DNA of 64,000 nucleotides from Pratylenchus scribneri (taxonomy: Eukaryota > Nematoda > Chromadorea > Rhabditida > Pratylenchidae): positions 1 to 64,000 of the forward strand of contig JAQSEB010000057.1 in NCBI GenBank assembly GCA_030063045.1, written 5' to 3'. The notes below the pieces were generated by a model. The model did not search any database and had not been told where the DNA came from. It saw nothing but the letters and a program-made list of their open reading frames with translations. Shown here one piece after another: positions 43,301-56,470 of this stretch. Position numbers and translations under genes: made by a program. The stretch's first letter is position 1. Every line of letters starts with the position of its first letter.

Positions 43301-46300
43301 TCCATTCGGCCATTTCCAATCGAATTCTTTGCTCATTTTTATGGCCAATCTCCCTAAAATCATCATTCCATGGATGTGCCGTAATTCGAAGGGAAATTGA
43401 GGATTCATTTGAGGAAGGCCAATCCCCAATAAATAATTCCCCGCTCAATTCGTCTAATTCAACCAATCCATTGTCCATAATCTGCGAATATTTAATCAAA
43501 TAATTATTCAATTTATTCATTTTAACCTTTTCGGCCTTCTCATTGTCCCCCTCAATTCGATAGAAATATTCCAATTTTGAATAATTTTCCATTTGATAAA
43601 TTGCCTTTTTTGAATGAATTGTCCAATTTGTTGGAATTTTAATTGCCAAAATTCTTTCATCCTTCAATTTCACCCGAAATTTAAATATTTTTGAATTCCT
43701 CCTCTCTCCATCCTCCATTCGAATTGACAATTTTGTCCCATCGATGTTTCCTCCTTCAATCTTTTTTGCCAAAAATAATTTTCCCTCTGGATCAATCAAA
43801 AAATATTCTAAATTTCTTTCTGCTAATTATTTCCCCCAATTTCAAATTCACCCCACCATTTTGGCCTTCTAAACTCCATTTTGTTCCAATTGCATTGGAT
43901 GAATTCATTTTCATCAATTCGGTGCCCATTTCCATTCCATTTTCCATCCAAATTATCCTCTCCTCCTCCTCCATTTTGCCATTAATTATTTCGGCTTCTT
44001 CTTCTCCAATTGTTGTCCAATTATTATTCCCATTTTGTACATTTACTTGGCAAATTGTGGACAATGGAGCCGAATTTGTTGGTTGATCCTCGGCAATCAC
44101 CAAAAATAAATTCATTTTCCGAATTATTTTGGCCAATTCCAATTCATCATTTAAATCCTCCATCAAAAATATATCACCTAAAATGGAAATTAATTCATTT
44201 TCTTCACATTTTTTGACCATTTGCGGCCATTTGGAAAATGCCATTATTTGGCTGTTGCATCCGAAAACGAATGGCCCCATTTTGGCCTTCATCCCCGTCC
44301 TCTGCCTCAATTCGCCCAATCTTTTGGCCCTCTTTTTGTCCAACCCTCAATTCCAAATTTGTTATTTTTTTCGCACAATTTGGTGCATTATCATTCAAAT
44401 CCAATATTCCAATTCGCAATTTTGCCGTCCCATTCCGAGGCGGATTCCCCCCATCCAACGCATTCAATTCAAATAAATATTCTTTGCATTTTTCCCGATC
44501 AATATTTTGCCGAAGGAAAATCTACACAAAAGTCATTGAATTCATTCGATTCCAATTCCAATTTGAAAAGCACCTCTCCATTTCGGGCATTTATTCCCAA
44601 AATTGATTCATCCTCCTCTTTGATTTCCGGCCTAACTTGTTTAATTCCATATTGAATTCGACTATTTTCCATTGATTTGTCCGCATCTTTCGCCTCAACT
44701 CGAAGCAATATTTGTCCAATTTCCGCATTTTCGTTCACCTTAAATTCAAATTCAATTAATTTTCCCATTCAATTTTTAACCTCAATCGAATATTCTTCTT
44801 CCACAAATTTTGGCCCATTATCATTCACATCCAGCACAACCAATTCCAATTCCATTTCTGCCTTTCTCGCCGGCATTCCATGGTCAAATGCTCTCAAACC
44901 AATCCAAAAATGTTGGCCATTTCTGCCTTCATCCACATCCAATTGGGCACTCAATGAAATGGCCCCAGTTTGGGGATGAACCAAAATTGGGAGGAGGGAA
45001 TTATTCGGCCTGATGCCCACCAATTCGTAGCTGATTCGTCCATTCTAAACAATTCATTCAAATTCCATCCTATTAATCCATTATTACCTCCTCCCCTCTA
45101 TCTTTGTCCATTGCTTTTATCGCATAAAATGGCACATGAATTGGCTGATCTTCGGCCAATTCAATGCGCACTTTCTTCGCACCAAATTTTGGCCCATTGT
45201 CATTTGTGTCCAAAATTTGCACCAAAATTTGTGTATAATTTGTGCAATTTTTGGTGCCATCAATTGCCTTCAAATTAATTCAATTAAATTCCATTTTAAT
45301 ATTAATTCGGCCACTTTTATATTCAACAAATATTCATCTCCTCCGGCCACATCCGCATCCAATTCTCCCTCCAAAATGAGTTGATTTGGCCGCATTTCAT
45401 CGAATCCAAAAAGGCCATTCCCTTCCATTCCTTCTTCTTGTACTATTTCAAATCGTATTTTCTCCGGATCTGCCACTTCCTCCACCCTCAATTGGCCAAT
45501 TCCAATGCCAGGCAATGTTTCCTCCGATATTTTGAACCGAAATATTCTTTCACTGAAGCTCATGCAATGGAAATGTGCCGGCAAAAGACGAACGCGGATT
45601 ATTGCCTGATTAAGTCCAAAAGTATTATTTCAAATTTACTCATTCAAAACCATTTCTTCGCTTCTTCTTCCGCCCGAATCTTTTGCCTCCACCCTCAATT
45701 CCATTCCGTACATTCCAATTTGTCCTTCCTCAACCATTCCCAACTTTTTTGCCCCCAATTCAGTCAGCCTCAATTCCCCATTTTGACGGTCAATTTGGAA
45801 TAATTCGGCCCCAATTCCTTGGCCCATTTCAAAATTTATTTGATTGAATTTTGTCGATTGGTCTTTGTCAATTGCCCGAACCCGAAGCAATGTTTTGGAT
45901 GGGTCAAGTCCTTCGGGACTGAGCAAAATGGCATATTTCCGGGGATGGAAAATTGGCGAATTGTCATTGACGTCCTCCAGCCGAATTAACAATTGTGAAT
46001 TTGCCTCGGGTCCATCTAATAATTCAAATTCCATCCACAAATAATTCCCCTTTTCCAATACCCCCATTTCCGGCCATTGCCTCCAATTCAATAATGTTCC
46101 CATCCCTTTCAATGTCCAACCATTCTTTTGTACATAAAATCCCCGTTTTTGAATCCAATTTGAAAAATCCGCTGAATTCGCCTTCCGAAAGCCAATAATG
46201 CAAATTTGAGGCATTTTGGCCAGGGCAAATTGCATTGTCGACGGCAGAAATCTTCAAAATGAATGAATGAATTATTCATTTTGTGAGGAACATGCAATCC

Positions 46301-49300
46301 AAATAAATCACCTTGGCAACGCAAAAATTGATAAAATGAAAAACAAACAGAATTAAAGTGGGAAAAGACGAAAATTAAACGAATAATTGGCCAAAACAAA
46401 AAGGAAAGATGAGCTTCCAGGCAATGCCATTTTTGTTCCTGAATAGTTCCTGAATATGGGCGGCGAAATGGCCTACATTTTGGAGCAAAGATTGCAGGCA
46501 CAAAATGTGGGCGATGAAAAAAGCACAAAAGTTTTATGCGATATTTTGGCCGTAATGCTCAGCAAAAGTTTCCTTGAGGAATTATTTGAGCCGCAGGAAA
46601 TGTAAGAAAATAAATAAAATTAAGTTGGAATTATTCAATAAATTAGAATGACGCGACAAGGATTGCGCCAATTTTTTGAGCAAATTGCGCATTCTTCAGT
46701 GATGCGATTGAATGAAGCCAGGTTTTAATTAGGGAAGAAGTACCTAATTTGATATTTGAAATGAAAAGTATGGACAAATTGTTCGATTTGATGACAATGG
46801 CAGTCAAATATCAATTCCTTCTTTGCAAAGAACCATCGGAATTGGTTTTGGTCACAATGAACCATTTGGATGGGATGAAGGCCATTTTCAAAACGCATCC
46901 GAATATTGTGGAACACATCGATTATGCCAATACATTGGTCTAAATAAATTGGCCTTCATCAAATATTCCCCCCTCCAATTAAAGTTGATGGACTATTTTG
47001 GGGACACTCCCCTCTGGCAAATGTCCGTAATTCGTTCTGAATTGCTCAACTTTTTGCTGGGATGCCGGGTCAAAGTCAGCTTAATGTTGAGGGAACGGCG
47101 CCAATTGGACGATGGTCGATTTGTGCTGTTTCCGGACGGCGAACAAATTGAATTGCCCTACAATGCGGTGGTGCCCGGATCCGTTCGTTATGTGGAGAAT
47201 GGGGCCCTGGTGAGGAGTGAACAATTCCCGGTGGAGGAACGTTTTAAAGTGTCACCGGATGGAGGATATCAGGTGGGGAGAGAATGGGAGGGAAATGGAT
47301 GAATTGGAGGATAATTAGGGGGAAGAATATATTTGGAAAGGGGGAATGAGTTCATTTTAAAGGATCGAACAACTGTGAGGGGAACAACCCTTGGCCAGAA
47401 TATGTACAGAATTAGTGCGGATGCAGTTCAGGTATTTGTTTTGGATTATGGCCAATATTCCCCCAATCAATATTTTATTTAGGCCAGGGATCGTTTGGCA
47501 TCGCATGAGGCCAACAAATTGACGCAGGGATCGGCGCCAGCCGGGGCAACCGGCGATGAATTGGAATTGTTGAGCATGTTGATAAAAGGGGACAATAAAG
47601 GAGGAGATGGATTTGAATTGAGTTTATTTGAGGAAGAGGAGGAAATGATAATGGGGAAGAAGAAGAAGGAAGGAGGAGGAAATGTGGAGAAAGGGACAAA
47701 GGCAGCACCGGTGGCCAAAAGAAGTTCATTGAGTAAAGCAATGAAGGAGGTAAAAGGAGGGGAAAATTAATTAATTAAATTCATTAATTCAGATGAATTT
47801 GGAAAAGGAGGAAAAATTGCCGGAAAAGCCGCCATCAAGGAAAGGGGCACGAAAGGGCAAAGAATTGTTGGATATGATGGACCAAGAGGCAAAAGGAACA
47901 ACAACAACGAAGAAACCGACAGAATTGGCACGAAAAAGAAGCAATTCAGCAAAAAGAGGAGGGGCAAAATGAATGAAAATAAATGTTGGGATAATGGAAT
48001 GAGGGAATTAAAAACAATTTAATTGAATGGAATAAATTGTTTGTGGATGGGATGTAATTATTACCTGGAATATGCAAGTGCCCGGTCGAATATCCTCAGA
48101 AATGGTCAATTCATAAAGGGATTGGGTAAAATGAATTCGGCTGGATTCATTTGAATAAATGGGCATTAGCAAAATGGAAACATTCGTTCGGGCCGAAAGT
48201 GGCGGATTGCCATGGTCGGTGGCCTCAATTTGAAATTGTATTTTTTGGCCTCCATCCGATTGGCAAAAGGGCAATTGCTTAAAAATGACAATTCCTCAAA
48301 TCAAGATTGCTTCAATTCAACCTTTTCTTTCCGTAGCCACAATTCGCCGGTTTCCTTGTCAATTTTGAATAAATCTGTGCCCACCAATTTATATTCAATT
48401 CGTCCATTTTCGCCACTGTCCTCATCTTTTGCCAACAGCCGCCTCCCTTCCTCTATGCCATCTTCGCCCAATTTCCATTCAAATTGGAAATTTGTACTAT
48501 TCCAAATTGGTGAATTATCATTCAAATCCTTCAATGTCAAATGAATTGGCAAATCCACGAGAACATCGCCCCCAATTCCCTTTCGAAGCAGCAAATCCAT
48601 TTGGAATACTTCATTCAAATTTACAATAATTATTTATTAATTTTGTCAATGCCAATAATGTCCTAATAAGAACCCTTCTTTTCATCCTACTGTACCCACA
48701 CTTTTAGCCTAATCACCTATCACCCTATCAATCAAATATTGCCCCAATCTGCCTTTTTTAAACCCACTCCATTCCTCACAAAATATTCCCTTTTTGCTCA
48801 CTCTTTCTCCACACCTTTAAGACATTCTATTATCAGATCACATTTTTCCGCACAACAGATAAATATATTTAATAAAGTCTTGCCCAACTAAACCCAATCC
48901 CTTTTCTTGGGCCTCTGGGGGGCTCCAGGCGAAGGCCGAGGCGAGAGCTTAGGCCTACTCTCGATCCGAACAAAGCTTAGTTAATCCAGGTAATAAGGAC
49001 TATAAAATATATTTCCCAAATTTTGGATTATTCCCCAAATTGGAATTAATCTCCTCTTTTTGCATTTTTACCTGCCATTTTTTCGTGGTCCAATTGCCCA
49101 CAAATCACCAATAAATAAATATTGCTCGAATCCGTTTGGCGAAGACAAATTGCCGATTGACCTCCAAGGAGGGAAAGTCTGAAGAACCAATTAATTAATT
49201 AATTCATTATTTATAATTATTTTGACTTCAATTCTTCCAATTCCCCTTCCGAATCGCCTTCCACCGATGCCCTGGCCAGCACTTGGCCCAAAGGCAATCC

Positions 49301-50870
49301 TTCAGGCACATTTTCTGGTGTCCCATCCTCCGTCAACCAAATCAGTCCAATTCGGTGTATTCCCATCATCGATGATTTCTCATTTTCATTTCCTTCAATC
49401 ACAATTTGGACGGTGGCCGTGGCCTCTAATGGATTTGGGATTCCTTTGTCTTTTGCGCAAATGACCAATTCAAATATAATTGGGCCAGACAAATTTGGGG
49501 GCAATGAATTTTGGAGGGAAATTGCGCCAGATTTTGGGTCAATTTGCATTTGAATTTGAGGTGGAATGGATGATGGGGCCAAAATTTGTTGATGATGCCC
49601 AATAATGGATTGCTGAAGGAGGAATAATTAAATAATTAAATTCCAATTTAATTTCAAAACCGATGCAATCGAATATTCAATTTGGCCATTTTCGCCCTCA
49701 TCTTGATCTTTTGCCGTGACCCTCAAAATTGGAATACCCGAACCAATATTTGGCCCAATTCTCGTTGAATAATGAGATTGAATAAATTCTAATAAATTTA
49801 ATTCAAAATTAATTCAAAATGAATTTAATTTGCCTGGTGGATTATCATTTGCATCGAGCACATCCACCTCCACTCGCAATTTGCCAATTCTGGAATTAAT
49901 CCCATAATTGATTTCATTTTCCATAAAACTAACTTTGCTGGTTTTCCCCCATCAATTGCCTCCACCATTAATTCGTATTTTGCTCGATATTCTCTGTCCA
50001 ATTGTCCATTCACCACCAAATCCAAGAATAATTCCCCATTATAGGAAAGCCGAAATGCATTGTTCACATTGCCGGAGGCAATTCGATATTTTTGTATACC
50101 GTATTTTCCCTCGTCCGCATCTTTTGCTTTTGGCAAACTCATTTCGGTGTTTATTCGAGCATATTCCGATATTTCCACCTTTTTAATTTACCTATTTTCC
50201 CATTCCCCCGAATTTTAGTCCAACCCGAATTGAATCGACAGGAAATGTTGGGGCATTGTCATTTTCGTCCAAAATTTCAATTCTAATCTCAATTGGCTCA
50301 TTCCCATCGACGGGAATGGCCAAAATTTGTATTTTGTTGGCCACCTCTCGATCCAAACTTTGGCCCAATCGGACGGAGATTTCCCCTGTCCGTTCATTCA
50401 CTTGGATGATCTAAATAAAAGAGAATTAATATTTCCCTCCAAATTCTCATTTTCCGTTCATTTTCCCATTCCATTTTCACTCAAGGTCGAAATAAACCCA
50501 AAATAGGGGAAAATGGAATAGTTTAGAAAAAAAATCATTGAGGCGAATGAATGGAGGCCAATTGGAAAAAAGGGAATTGAGGGGTAATAAATAGTGCGAT
50601 TATTTTGGATCAAAATATTGGACAGACCCTTTCGGCGATGCCATTTCCCTCGGGTGGGAATACAATGAAAAAATTCTGCTTTTCCTGTGCCTCCAAAGGC
50701 TCTCCATTTTCGCCTCGTACAAAGCCAATATGTTGACCGGATGCCAAAGATTCTGGCACTCGAAAAACCCTTTGACGTTCATTTAGGCCAAAAATTGGAT
50801 TCAAAAAATGAAAAATGGCAATGAAAAGAATGAAAAGAGAATAAATGTGAATTTTTCGGCATTGTGCCAT
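37372..50870 (-). CDS. Giant cadherin (Dachsous/Fat-like array, no EGF or LamG seen)
   Basis: Starts at 50870 with signal peptide SLFILFIAIFHFLNPIFG. About 30 small exons follow, carrying many cadherin repeats. Calcium-binding DxNDNxP motifs are readable at about 50,260 (LDENDNAPTF), 49,850 (LDANDNPPG), 48,520 (LNDNSP), 45,970 (DVNDNSPIF), 45,200, 44,820, 44,390, 41,740 and 40,240. The TM helix FIPLLLLPFLLLLICCLSALLIAKLF lies at about 38,170, and the tail runs through a last short exon (PFKPLSQVLSQMEEEAKR) to the stop at 37372, after a 45-bp phase-0 intron. Estimated about 3,000 aa. Cadherin-only ectodomain plus short tail resembles Dachsous (C. elegans cdh-1) but other nematode cadherins cannot be excluded. 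Intron 46252-48064 holds the OSCP1 gene. Confidence 0.85.
40335..40690. repeat. Interspersed repeat, copy 1, in cadherin intron
   Basis: Matches 48632-49015 in the same orientation: TGTCAATGCCAATAATG, CATCCTACTGTACCC, CACCCTATCAATCAAATATT, GGCGAAGGCC and the end AGGACTA. Contains a GC-rich hairpin (GGGCTTAGGCTT / AAGCCTAGGCCC). No coding capacity. Non-autonomous element of unassigned class; only about 10 bp of weak terminal inversion (GTCCTAAT). Confidence 0.8.
46456..47972 (+). CDS. oscp1: OSCP1 homologue (organic solute carrier partner 1)
   Basis: Exons 46456-46601, 46647-46721, 46769-46937, 46985-47272, 47363-47431, 47483 to about 47750 and a last exon to 47972. Recognisable OSCP1 landmarks: MGGEMAYILEQRLQAQN, LCDILAVMLSKSFLEELFEPQE, then ASMDKLFDLMTMAVKYQFLL, LVTMNHLD, DDGRFVLF, LGQNMY, and the C-terminal KGKELLDMMDQ. 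About 370 aa; the vertebrate N-terminal ten or so residues may lie on an unseen upstream exon. OSCP1 is linked to cilia and transporter modulation in animals; in nematodes a ciliated-neuron role is plausible. The middle Glu/Lys-rich segment is lineage-specific. Nested, antisense, within one cadherin intron. Confidence 0.9.
48632..49015. repeat. Interspersed repeat, copy 2, in cadherin intron
   Basis: Same family and orientation as 40335-40690, about 8.3 kb away. It fills an otherwise short cadherin intron between exons ending near 48,620 and starting near 49,075. Divergence from copy 1 is substantial, so the insertions are not recent. Confidence 0.8.
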
Positions 50871-52956
50871 TTGGATGGATTAATTAATTCATTTTTGCTG
50901 AAATTCGGAAGAAAGTCCATGCAGCATTATTCGCCTTTTATTATTACTCATCGACACTTTGACTTGCGTGGGATTAGCGCCAGTCCATTCTTCACCCTCC
51001 CCCCCCCCAACCCATTCTTCGGACTTTGTTTTGGCATTGGACCTTCGAATGGAAGGTCAAATTGAAGAAAAGGGGAATTAGGAAGGAAGGAAAAGGATTG
51101 GTCGAATATTTATTAGAATAAGTTCCCAAAAACAGAGAATGAAATGGATCCTCCTAAAAAAGATTATTGGCTTCTCCCTTGGAAAAATGTTCCGCCGATT
51201 CGATGAAATCCATAAAATGGAAGAAAATGTGCCGACATAAGAAATTTAGGGGGGAGTGGATTCTGATCGAAGGGGGCACTAATGGGGGATTGGGTGGAAA
51301 ATGAATTGGTTGAGGAGGAGGAGGTGGTCGAATTGGAAATGGAAAATGTTGGGTTGGTGGGAATGAGAAGTTGGTGGGGGTGGGCATTGGGATGAGCCTG
51401 AAAGGAAGGAAGGAAAGGGGAATTGGCCATTGAAGCGCGAAGATTGGGGCACGGAAAGGGAAAGGAGAAGGCCAAAATTGGTGGAGGGAAAAGTCCGAGC
51501 AAAACAGCAGAAGAGGAGGGAAGGAGTAAGCTCAAAAATGGTTGCCGCCTTCCAATTTTAGGATTGGAGCTAATCAGCACCAAAAAAGGGCAACGGATTT
51601 GGGGCAATGGGACACGAAGAAATGGGGCAAAAGAAAAAACAGCCAATTGGCTTAATTGGCACCACCAGAAGGAAATGGGGGAAGGAAATGGGGCCGTCGG
51701 CAATGCTCAATTATCCGCATTTAATCTTTTAAATTTTGAATGAATGAATAAATCTGCGGTGGATCGAAAAATGGAGTATTCCAATTTTTTCGCCATTTTC
51801 AGCTCCAAAATGATTTGATGGTCAACTAATGACCTTCTCGCCTCCTTCCTTTCTTTATAGCGGTTTCTTCTCCGGCAGATTAAGGTGTTATTGGATAGAA
51901 GGATTGGATGGGATAGATGGAAAAAGAAGGTCATTTTGGATGGGGCTTGGGGGAGAATTGATGGTGCGCAAAATGAAGTGAAGTTGGCTGGAGGAATTTT
52001 AGAATGGGCAGAATCGTTCTCATCTGTGTATTGTTTTAGCCCATTTGGCCAATCCCTTTTGGCTTCCTCATTCTCGAATTTGTTGATGAGCAGGGAAGGG
52101 GGGGCCGTTTACCGTGAGAATTGTTTGGCCTTCTTATGGGTGGGGGAAAGTCGTCAATTTTGGTGGGAATTGGACACACAAATGGACTCTCACTGACCAC
52201 CAACGAAATGGCTTCCTCATTTTGTTTGTTTGTCCAATTTTTTATAGCCAAATTCATTCAGCTTTGTTAAGTGAGAAGCCGCCAATTTTGGTTGTTGGAT
52301 CAATTTAGGAAGGAATATAAGTACAAGCATTTAATTGGATGGAATTGGTCATTTTTATTGCATAATAATTTGGATGCAAAATGAAGTGGCCTTCTCCCTC
52401 AACTTGCCCATTGAATGTTCATCCATTCAAAATTGCCAATCCAATTTGCCCCTTTTACTTTGGCCAACCAAATTTGCATAATTTTGTGGCCGTTAACAAG
52501 TCGAGTTTAGGGGAAAATTATGAAAAAGGAAGAAAGTCCTTTTGGATTGGATGGAAAGGAATTGGCCAAAATAAGAGGATTGGCCAAATGAGATGAGTGA
52601 GTACATCCCCAAAAGTGGATTGAATGAGGTGGGGGAATACTCGAATTGAAGGCAGCAAATCGATGTTTTTTTTGGAAATAATCAAATAAAATTTATTTTT
52701 ATTCAAATGTAGAAATGTTTGTCACAATAATTGGACTATTAATTAATTTTCACTGGTGAATTGATTAGCAGGGGGAGGGGAGATTCTCAATTGGGTTTAA
52801 ATTAAATTTACAAAAAAATGGGATAATTTGAGAAAAGTGAAGGGAAGGCAAATGCATTTGAATGGAGCAAAAATTACAAAAATAAAATTATTAGGGGAGG
52901 GGGGGGTGCCCGAATCAGTCAAAAATAAAGTTGATGGAGGAATTTGATGGGTAAAT
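50871..52956. other. 2.1-kb intergenic region, cadherin upstream
   Basis: No supported gene. Contains a C10-like run near 51,000. Overlapping Pro/Phe-rich frames at 51,150-51,700 are judged spurious. Confidence 0.4.
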
Positions 52957-54764
52957 TCATGGAATTTTGTGCTCATCAATTGGTTTATGCTCGAATTCAT
53001 AATCCGCATGGACAAATGCCCGTTCAACGTCTAAAAACGATGGAATAAATTAATTAATTTATTGGAATATTTTCACCTGGAAGTGCTTCGATTGAATTTT
53101 GCAATGATTCCGAAATGTCATGTGCCTCCTTCAATCGCATATTTTGATCAAGGACGACGTGAACTTCGACTAAAAATCGAGTCCCAAAATGGTAAACATA
53201 AACCGTGTCAATATATTCAATTCGGGCATCGTGGTCAATGCAAACCTAAAATAATTAAATTATTAATAATTTTAATTCGAATTTTAATTCTCACTTTAAT
53301 TATTCGATTGATGAATTCGGGTTCAGCCGACCGTCCACTCAACATTATTAAATGTTCTCTACCCGTCCGAAACCAGGTGATGGCAATGTAAAATGCAACA
53401 AAAATGGCCCCAATTGGGTCCAAATAAAGCCAAAATTTCTGGGCACCAATGGCACAAAGTAAAGCGATCGAATTTGAAAGACAATCATTTCGGTGGTCTT
53501 GGGCGAGCACCCTGGTTGACGGATCATTCCTAAACCTAAATATGATTCCAAAAAAATGATTTCATTTTTTGTTTAATTTACCTATTGCAAATGAAGAAAA
53601 GGCAAAGTTTAATGAAAACAGTGGCCAACATTATGCTAATTGTAGGCCAATCAATTTTTGGGTGGATTCGATGTTGAACAATGGATTCCAACGATTGGAC
53701 AATCATTTGGACACTGGCAACCGCCATTATTACCGAAACAATTACCTAAATTCGAAAGGTAAATTGAATGAAAAAATAATAAAAAAATACCAAGGCAACT
53801 GGTTCAAGTCGAGTGCGGCCAATTGGATAAAGATATGGATCGAAAAAATTGATTAAAAATATTTAAAAACAAAAATAATATAAAAAACCATGTTTTCGAA
53901 TTGCTCGGCCAGTCAACCAAATTACCAAACTAAAAAATATTTATTATTCAATTTTAAATTGATAATTTAACCCGGATGTGATGTCTACCAGCGAATCAAC
54001 CAATGAGGAAATGATGGACAATGAACCAGAAAGGTAGGAAGCGGATGCCTTTGCCAATGTTAAACAAACATTCACAATTAATGTGAAAAATGCCAATTTC
54101 CGTGCCCTCCTCGCCAATGTTTTACTCCCGGCGGTGGTGGTTCCACCCGTATTCAACGAACTTTGAACACTTCGACGTCTTGTTGAACTAAATTTGATAA
54201 ATTAATTTATTTTAAATTAATTAAATGACCAAATTGATTCGGCAATTTTAATATAATGTTCTTCGCTGCCATTCTTTCCATTTGAATAACTTTTGATTGA
54301 AATCGATTTGGTCGGTTCGCCCAATATTCTCGCATTATTTTCCTTTTCTTCTCCTTCTTCCATCAAATTTGCATCAATTAATGGCAAATTTTCGGTTCCA
54401 TTTCCATTCTGCTGCTGTTGGTGATTATTTTCCACAATTATTTCCTCCTGTTCAATTTCACTATTTCCACTTCTCACGGAATTTTGAGATTGAAGTTGTT
54501 TTTTATGATGCTGATAATTCTTCAATAAAATACAATTTAAATATAATTTAATATTAAAAAATATACCTGAATTTGTCGACTATCCTGCTCGAAACTTTCT
54601 ACGAGATTGAATTGTTTTCGGTAAAATTTATCAATTCGCCGCCTCTTTGAACCTCTGAGCAATTTTCTAGCGGCGGCTGCACATTTTGGTTTGGGTGATG
54701 GCAATTTAGATTTTGAATTTGATGTTGGTGGTCCAGGACAATTTTCTGAATCACAAAAAACCAT
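52957..54764 (-). CDS. Cation diffusion facilitator (SLC30/CDF), Mn-type DxxxD motifs
   Basis: Multi-exon, about 500 aa. Start 54764 gives a long cytoplasmic N-terminus (basic RKLLRGSKRRR, then Gln/Glu-rich). TM1-TM2 region: LAFFTLIVNVCLTLAKASAS then SGSLSIISSLVDSLVDITSG, with DSLVD in TM2. TM3-TM4 follow (ALVILSVVMAVASVQMIV; TISIMLATVFIKLCLFFI). TM5 begins AQDHRNDCLSNSIALL, again DxxxD. The C-terminal cytoplasmic domain (VYHFGTRFLVEVHVVLDQ, DISESLQ, ERAFVHADYEFEHKP) is the usual CDF metal-sensing fold. Zinc CDFs have HxxxD; DxxxD in both helices marks the Mn group. Predicted to export Mn2+ from cytosol into vesicles or out of the cell by proton exchange. Confidence 0.85.
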
Positions 54765-55728
54765 TTCTAAATTTGAGAATAAATTATTAATAATTAATTT
54801 TATTATTAAATCAATTGGAGAATATAAATGGTTAATAAGGAAATGGAAAACTTGTTTTTAATTTATTTGTTGTCCACTCATTCAATCACTTCCTCAATTT
54901 TTCTCCACCAATCCAATGTAATGTCTGATCTATTTGTTCGGTTTTATGATGGAGGGAAGGGGAATTCCCATCTCTTCCTAATTTTGATACATTCATTAAA
55001 ATTATAATGGTCCGATCCTTTAATGGAATTACATAAAGAAAGGACATTAAATGAATGTCAGTCAATGCGAATGCGACTGCTACTGATATTTTATTTTTGT
55101 CTGGAATAATTATTGGGCAGAAAAGGAGTGGAATGGTAGCGGAAGGCTTTTTTAATGATATTGTGGTTGGGCAGCTGGCTTGCTTGGTCCTTGTTAGGTG
55201 GACAAGCAATTTGGTTTGATTGATATGAACTTTGGCTTTGAATGAATTTTATAAGTTAGGAGAGAAGAAGGCTATAAGATTTCATGTTAAAAACTTGAAA
55301 AAGATAGGGCTTCAGTCCTCAAATTCTTTAATTATAATTATCGTGGTTCGATTAATCTTCTTTATCTTAGATATCATTAAATCGAGATTTTAGACAAAAA
55401 AAATATGGCCATTTTCATTCGCAATCACACATAAAATGTTTGTTAATGTTGTTTTGGTTTGGTTTTTTGGGAGAGATAAGACGGAAAGTGGAGAACGAAA
55501 AAGCAAAATATATGAGATATTTTGTCGTTAAAAAATATATCGCCATAAAAATTTTTTATATCGTACCCCACAATTTAATCGATTAGTTTTTTTTTACATT
55601 TTTATTATTAGGCCATTTAGTTGGATTGATGATGTGACTCAATAAATTTTTATTTTGAATTATGCATCAATTTGGAAATGCGAAACAAGCACAAAAATAT
55701 TTATGAAATTTTTTGTTTAATTTATTCA
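54765..55728. other. Intergenic region between CDF and secreted-protein genes
   Basis: AT-rich. A 107-codon minus frame (54886-55209) has no family or splice support and is not called. Nothing else recognised. Confidence 0.4.
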
Positions 55729-56470
55729 TCATCGTCGTCGCCTCTTCTCCATCATCATGACCGCTCTTCTTGCTCTGATTGCTTTATTCCTCTTTCGGAA
55801 CATTGGTTTCAACATGGCCACTAATTTATCGCAGACTTGTCTTGCTTGTTTATTTTTAATCACATGACCCGCCTCCTCCAACAATGGCAACAATGAACAA
55901 AATTTGTACACACTTTCCAATTCTTGTTGGCTGAGCCTGGTTTCATCGTATTCTTCTTCTCCTTCGGGAAGGGCCAAATTGTGTTCATCTACGGCAGTTG
56001 GCATTGTTTCCATTTCCATTTGTCCATGTTCATTTTGTCCTGTCCTTTCAATTCCATCGCTGTCTTCGGTAGCTAAAAAATGTATTTTAAAAAGTGCCAA
56101 CATTAAATACAAAAATATGAGGCAATTAGGAATTAGTCATCCAATTTTGATGAGAGGCAATTAAAGTAAGTGTTATTATTCCCAGAAAGGATTAAATTGA
56201 GGGAGGGAGGGGGAATGAAATGAACCCATTAATAAGCCAAAGATGTTGTTTATTTAAAAATGGATGAATTGGTTCCCCGAATTTACCTCCGTAAAAGAAT
56301 GTGGCACATTGAGCCGTAGGCAAAAGGGCATTGACGGCAATCAGCAACAAGGCAAACAAGGTGGATGGCCGTATTCTCTTTGATGATGAAAATGCTGATT
56401 GGCTGCTGATTCTTCTGATCATTTGGGTGCCATTTTCTGTTGATCTTCTCCATGTTAATTCATTGAACAT
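55729..56470 (-). CDS. Predicted secreted protein, acidic middle and dibasic C-terminus
   Basis: Two exons: about 56470-56285 and about 56072-55729, joined in phase 1 (GGAG|GTAAATT ... TTTTTAG|CTACC). The start may be 56470 or the later ATG near 56,420. Hydrophobic STLFALLLIAVNALLPTAQC is a signal peptide, mature start near ATFFYG. The middle is Glu-rich (LPEGEEEYDETR), then a helical part with two Cys (YKFCSLLPLLEEAG, RQVCDKLVAMLKPMF) and an Arg-rich end with RKR, RARR and EKRRRR sites. The layout fits a prohormone-like precursor, but no known peptide motif (e.g. RFG or GKR) is present. Confidence 0.5.

Noticed and set aside
51154..51703. 179-codon Pro/Phe-rich ORF
   Set aside because: Low-complexity frame in intergenic DNA overlapping several other open frames; no supporting motif.
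54886..55209. 107-codon minus ORF near the CDF gene
   Set aside because: No recognisable family, no splice or start context, and composition not distinctive.
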